A stretch of 19,525 bases of DNA from CANLBN01 sp047634655 (lineage in GTDB: Bacteria > Pseudomonadota > Gammaproteobacteria > Pseudomonadales > Cellvibrionaceae): assembly GCA_047634655.1 (NCBI GenBank), contig JBLIHY010000041.1:1-19525 (forward strand), given 5' to 3'. Each line of letters begins with the position of its first letter. Positions within the stretch are counted from its first letter, which is position 1. Below, piece by piece: positions 16,308 to 19,525 of this stretch. The notes under the pieces are model-generated. The model was not told the DNA's origin. It made no database searches and saw only the letters and a list, made by a program, of their open reading frames with translations. The translations under genes and the position numbers were made by a program.

Positions 16308-16426
16308 TAGATGCAACATTGACACGGTTTCAAACAAGAGATTAATAGTCAAAAAATTAGTAATGATGAGGCCTCGCACTATCATCGATATCACTTTTTA
16401 TTACTTCACTGAAAAACCACAAGACT

Positions 16427-18577
16427 ATGACTAAAAAAACTACAGCTAAGAAGACCGTGGCCAACAAGGCCTCGGCTAGCAAGACTGCGGCTACCGCACC
16501 CATACCACTAACCTTGACAGAAAACAGTATCGACTTGAACTCTGCCGATTACTACTTTAATCGCGAATTAAGTCACTTGGCTTTCAATCAGCGTGTCTTG
16601 GCACAATCTCTGGATGACGACCACCCTCTTCTAGAACGGCTGCGCTTCCTGTTAATTTTTAGTTCGAATCTGGATGAATTTTTTGAAATTCGCGTGGCTA
16701 ATCTAAAAAAAGATTTACTCATGCAGCGCGAAATCGTGGGTATGGACGGCCAACATCCCGTGGAAATATTAAGTCAAATCAGTCAGATCTGTCACGAAAA
16801 CATCGCTCTTCAATACACCACCTTTAACAACGTTCTTCTACTGGCGCTCGCCAATGAAAATATTCGTTTTCTAGCCCGAAATCTGTGGACGCCGGAGCAA
16901 GAGCTATGGGTAAAAAGATATGTCAAGAAAGAGATCATGCCGATTATCAGCCCTATTGGTCTAGACCCCGCCCATCCATTTCCGAGGCTAGTCAATAAAA
17001 GCCTTAATTTTATTGTCTCCCTAGAAGGTAAAGATGCCTTCGGTCGCGAGACCGGTCTCGCCATCATCCCGGCGCCGCGCTCTCTGCCGCGTTTAGTTCG
17101 TCTGCCGAATGAGCTTTGTCAAAACGGCGATAATTTAGTGTTTTTGTCGTCCATGATTCACGCCCACGCTCATCGACTGTTTCCGGGAATGAAAGTCAAT
17201 GGCTGTTATCAATTTCGCATCACTCGCAATGCGGATCTGGATCTGGATGGCGAGAGTGTGCAGGATTTGGCTCTCGCACTTCGCGGGGAATTACACACCC
17301 GGCGTTTCGGTCGCGCGGTTCGCCTCGAAGTGGCGGACAACTGTCCAGAACCTTTGGTGGACTTTCTACTGAACGAGGCGGCACTGACGAGAGAAGACCT
17401 TTACTTGGTCAATGGACCGGTAAACTTAAATCGATTAATGGAAATCATGGATCTGGTAAATCGCACTGATCTGACTTACCCCCTGGTCACACCGAAAATC
17501 CCTAGAGGCCTGAACGCCAAAGATCACATCTTCGACAGCATCCGCAATAAGCAGAATTACCTGTTACATCATCCTTACGAATCCTTCGCACCGGTTATTG
17601 AATTGCTGCTACAAGCCGCCAAAGACCCCAATGTATTGGCCATCAAACAGACGCTTTACCGCACTGGCAATCGCTCTCCGGTTGTCAATGCGTTGATTGA
17701 AGCCGCGCGTAGTGGTAAGGAAGTCACTGCCGTCATTGAACTTCGAGCGCGTTTCGACGAAGAAGACAATCTGGAGTTGGCCAGTCGCCTTCAAGAGGCT
17801 GGCGCAGTGGTCGTCTATGGCGTGGTGGACTACAAAACACACGCCAAAATGCTGCTTATCGTGCGTCGAGAAAATAAAAAACTCGTGCGTTACGTTCATC
17901 TGGGCACCGGTAATTATCATGCCTCCACCACGCGAATCTATACCGATTATTCGCTGATATCTTCCGATTCGGTCCTGGCCGAAGACGTGCATCGTATTTT
18001 TCGTCAGCTCACCGGCATGGGAAAAACTGAAGCTATTGAGAAAATGCTCAACGCGCCTTTTAATTTCAAACAGCGCATTATTGAGTTTATCGAAGTAGAA
18101 GCGGAGACCAGTAAAGTCGGTGGACAGGGACATATCATCCTCAAAACCAATGCACTGACTGATACCGATATTATTCAAGCGCTTTATAAGGCTTCTCAAG
18201 CAGGGGTAAAAATCGATTTAATTGTTCGCGGGATGTGCTGCCTACGCCCCCAGACACCCGGGGTATCCGAAAATATTCACGTGCGCTCCATTGTCGGGCG
18301 TTTTTTAGAGCACTCGCGGGTTTATTATTTCAAGAACAGCTCGCCCGGACTCTACGGCGCTAGCGCCGACATGATGGAGCGCAGCCTCAATCGCCGTGTA
18401 GAAACCGGTTTTCCCATTGAAGATGCGGACACACAGAAACGGGTACTGGAAGAATTACAGCTTTATCTCGAAGATGACTGGAACAGTTGGACTCTGTTAT
18501 CTAATGGCCGCTATCGACGCAATCGTGGTGACGCAAATAGTGCCGTACAGGTAAAACTGCTCACTAATATTTTATAA
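16427..18577 (+). CDS. ppk1: Polyphosphate kinase 1
   Basis: PPK1 reversibly polymerises the gamma-phosphate of ATP into inorganic polyphosphate at the membrane or nucleoid. The 716 residues compare with 688 in E. coli. After a lysine/alanine/threonine-rich tail (residues 1-24) come the N domain (YFNRELSHLAFNQRVL, FLLIFSSNLDEFFEIRV), the head domain, and two phospholipase-D-like catalytic domains. His472 in DYKTHAKMLL and His491 in RYVHLGTGNYH have the same 19-residue spacing as the essential His435 and His454 of E. coli; His472 matches the phosphorylated residue. ELRARFDEEDNL and SSNLDEFFEIR are also intact. The ATG at 16427 has only a weak ribosome-binding site, but no other start fits. No ppx lies beside it; an IS fragment begins just after the stop. 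Confidence 0.97.
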   Translation: MTKKTTAKKTVANKASASKTAATAPIPLTLTENSIDLNSADYYFNRELSHLAFNQRVLAQSLDDDHPLLERLRFLLIFSSNLDEFFEIRVANLKKDLLMQREIVGMDGQHPVEILSQISQICHENIALQYTTFNNVLLLALANENIRFLARNLWTPEQELWVKRYVKKEIMPIISPIGLDPAHPFPRLVNKSLNFIVSLEGKDAFGRETGLAIIPAPRSLPRLVRLPNELCQNGDNLVFLSSMIHAHAHRLFPGMKVNGCYQFRITRNADLDLDGESVQDLALALRGELHTRRFGRAVRLEVADNCPEPLVDFLLNEAALTREDLYLVNGPVNLNRLMEIMDLVNRTDLTYPLVTPKIPRGLNAKDHIFDSIRNKQNYLLHHPYESFAPVIELLLQAAKDPNVLAIKQTLYRTGNRSPVVNALIEAARSGKEVTAVIELRARFDEEDNLELASRLQEAGAVVVYGVVDYKTHAKMLLIVRRENKKLVRYVHLGTGNYHASTTRIYTDYSLISSDSVLAEDVHRIFRQLTGMGKTEAIEKMLNAPFNFKQRIIEFIEVEAETSKVGGQGHIILKTNALTDTDIIQALYKASQAGVKIDLIVRGMCCLRPQTPGVSENIHVRSIVGRFLEHSRVYYFKNSSPGLYGASADMMERSLNRRVETGFPIEDADTQKRVLEELQLYLEDDWNSWTLLSNGRYRRNRGDANSAVQVKLLTNIL

Positions 18578-18595
18578 GTGAAACCCGTGGTGCAT

Positions 18596-19140
18596 TTAGG
18601 CCACGACAATTTTTAAATGGTTAATATTATTACCATTCGTTTTATTGATCCATTGGCTCATGGTAAGCGCTGTTATTTTGGATGAGATTCTTGTTGCGAA
18701 CCCTGTAAAAGATTTAGCGTAATTACAACGAATCATGAATTGATCACAGAGTTGAGAAAACAAAGTTTCAATTCGTTTTCTTGCTTTTCGCATAACAGGA
18801 TTGAAAGGCGCAAAATCGTGTTGGTATTGACGACTCAAATAGCCTTTGTCGCCGATCAACGCGCTTGCAAATTTGTTCTAATTTACTCTTCAGGTTGCGC
18901 CGCCTTCGGTTGCAAACAGAACGTTCGACTTTAGCGCTGAGTTCAGCCGGAATTTTTTTAAATAAATATCGTTCTGAATCAATACCAAGACACTCTGCGG
19001 CAAGGTTCAGTGCGATCAGCTCTTTGTCTGAACACTTGGGAATACGGATTTTATTGAGAAAATAGTCTTCGGGTTCAATCTCGTGCAATAGGCTAAGAAT
19101 CTTGGCGTAAATATCGTATAACTTGCTAATATTATTACAT
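18596..19140 (-). pseudogene. IS982-type transposase remnant, internally deleted and frameshifted
   Basis: The N-terminal part (EIEPEDYFLNKIRIPKCSDKE, then LGIDSERYLFKKIP and VERSVCNRRRR) and the C-terminal part (IGDKGYLSRQYQ, RKARKRIETLFSQLCDQF, SFTGFATRISSKITALTM) both match IS982-family transposases. They lie in different frames and meet at about 18860-18866, after residue 93 or so. About 110 residues are missing from a usual 290, including the first catalytic Asp. The later Asp (GDKGY) and Glu (RIET) remain. A second, smaller gap after HDF is likely. At the 5' end an extra T at 19137 puts the ATG at 19138-19140 out of frame with NNISKLYDIY. A possible left terminus is ACCCGTGGTGC at 18585-18595, 8 bp after the ppk1 stop. 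No matching inverted repeat was found on the right, so the element is dead or truncated there. Confidence 0.85.
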
Positions 19141-19225
19141 TTTTTAGCTAAAATATAATGGCATTCACCTGGCGAAAATGAGCTGAGAACTTATGCAATA
19201 CTGACGAAAGTATTATCGACGGAGT

Positions 19226-19342
19226 CTACTCGATCTTCGCCACTAGATTGATACAATTCTTAATAACCAAGTCGCGCAAAGTTGTAATCAAGCAACCTAA
19301 TTTTTTGGGAATTTCTCCACATTTTTTGACGCTCTTAGTCAC
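19226..19342 (-). CDS. Possible 38-residue basic small protein
   Basis: A GTG at 19340-19342 on the minus strand opens a 38-codon frame (MTKSVKKCGEIPKK at the start) ending in TAG at 19226-19228. A strong AAAGGAG ribosome-binding site (rc of 19352-19358) lies nine bases before it. The predicted peptide is lysine-rich with three cysteines and no clear membrane segment. No family is recognised. A 6-bp hairpin (AATACT at 19197-19202 with AGTATT at 19209-19214) lies just after its stop, without a T-tract. It sits between an IS remnant and a transposase start, so it may equally be chance or debris. Confidence 0.25.
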   Translation of the reverse strand: MTKSVKKCGEIPKKLGCLITTLRDLVIKNCINLVAKIE

Positions 19343-19420
19343 ATGTAAAAACTCCTTTAAAGGTATTTGAGTTTTGATAATAATGGATTAAAGAAATGAG
19401 TTTATTTCAAGGAAGGAAGG

Positions 19421-19525
19421 TTGCCGAGACGAGCACGTCTATGTCCAATTGGTATTGCACAGCATATGATTCAGCGAGGAAACAACCGTCAAATTTACTT
19501 TGCCAACGATGAAGATATGGCGACG
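19421..19525 (+). CDS. REP-associated tyrosine transposase (RAYT, Y1/IS200-like), 3' part outside window
   Basis: The last 35 codons of the window encode a peptide starting PRRARLCPIGIAQHMIQRGNN and continuing RQIYFANDEDMAT. This is the conserved N-terminus of TnpA-REP/RAYT proteins (PRRxRL...GxxxHxIQRGNNRQ.CF...ED). These are single-copy domesticated relatives of IS200/IS605 transposases that act on REP hairpins. The catalytic HUH motif and Tyr should lie past the window end. The start is TTG at 19421-19423, directly after GGAAGGAAGG. An in-frame stop at 19397-19399 excludes a longer form, and the nearby ATG at 19396 is in another frame. Whether the gene is intact downstream cannot be seen. 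Confidence 0.8.
   Translation, partial: MPRRARLCPIGIAQHMIQRGNNRQIYFANDEDMAT

Larger units (their letters stand above)
15763..16426. other. AT-rich dyad-filled spacer upstream of both the flavoprotein and ppk1 genes
   Basis: This 664-bp divergent spacer contains no convincing gene. A 60-codon minus-strand frame at 16212-16394 resembles nothing I know. Dyads are frequent. A perfect 16-bp palindrome lies at 15807-15822. TGAGTC/GACTCA (15837-15842 with 15847-15852) overlaps the palindrome CTCACGTGAG at 15849-15858. CGATC/GATCG lies at 15961-15965 and 15974-15978. The MITE-like unit and the 16287-16307 hairpin are listed separately. The first two dyads sit 45-95 bp before the flavoprotein start and could be operator sites. 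No promoter for ppk1 can be named with confidence. Confidence 0.55.

Noticed and set aside
16212..16394. 60-codon minus-strand frame before ppk1
   Set aside because: Low-complexity, AT-driven hydrophobic frame with no family resemblance. It overlaps the perfect hairpin at 16287-16307.
17609..18199. Long 196-codon minus-strand frame inside ppk1
   Set aside because: It lies opposite the highly conserved PPK1 catalytic region and shows no family motif; codon-bias shadow.
1..19525. CRISPR arrays, tRNA or rRNA genes, prophage or defence operons
   Set aside because: No regularly spaced repeats, no full cloverleaf, and no phage or defence gene families were seen on either strand.

Overview
The window looks like chromosomal DNA of a gammaproteobacterium close to the Pseudomonas/Cellvibrio side of the class. 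The main evidence is gatCAB lying divergent to mreBCD, with a yhdP-type AsmA gene downstream of mreD, a darP (yjgA) gene close by, and a small PA4642-family gene beside cysZ. Coding regions have moderate GC by eye. The spacers are clearly more AT-rich and unusually long in three places.

Layout. 1-1500 (+): the 3' part of a MgtE magnesium channel gene, cut by the window start, then darP. 1533-7923 (-): yhdP, mreD, mreC and mreB, read in the order mreB-mreC-mreD-yhdP and convergent with darP. 7924-8249: the divergent mreB/gatC control region, with a structured gatC leader. 8250-11507 (+): gatC-gatA-gatB. 11586-12664 (+): a PA4642-family gene and cysZ. 12665-13641: almost 1 kb without a convincing gene. 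13642-15762 (-): a TVP38/TMEM64 membrane domain fused to a mercuric-reductase-like flavoprotein. 15763-16426: an AT-rich spacer full of dyads, including a MITE-like 121-bp unit with perfect 13-bp inverted ends and a perfect 9-bp hairpin. 16427-18577 (+): ppk1. 18585-19525: mobile-element debris, with an internally deleted IS982-type transposase, a possible tiny ORF, and the start of a RAYT/Y1 transposase that runs off the window.

How the genes work together. MreBCD builds the elongasome that sets rod shape. YhdP belongs to the AsmA-like envelope proteins linked to phospholipid delivery to the outer membrane. GatCAB makes Gln-tRNA(Gln) and/or Asn-tRNA(Asn) by transamidation. DarP acts in 50S ribosome assembly. 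CysZ imports sulfate, MgtE moves magnesium and PPK1 makes polyphosphate.

No defence system or other obviously new multi-gene system is visible. The more unusual points are: genes absent from the usual mre-yhdP-tldD neighbourhood (maf, rng, nitrilase, tldD); mreC and mreD apparently lacking ATG starts; a non-standard arginine in a conserved MreB motif; a possible alternative-pairing leader upstream of gatC; and the MITE-like and hairpin elements before ppk1. Long gene-poor spacers, lost neighbours and broken IS elements together suggest a genome under decay or frequent rearrangement, but one window cannot prove this.
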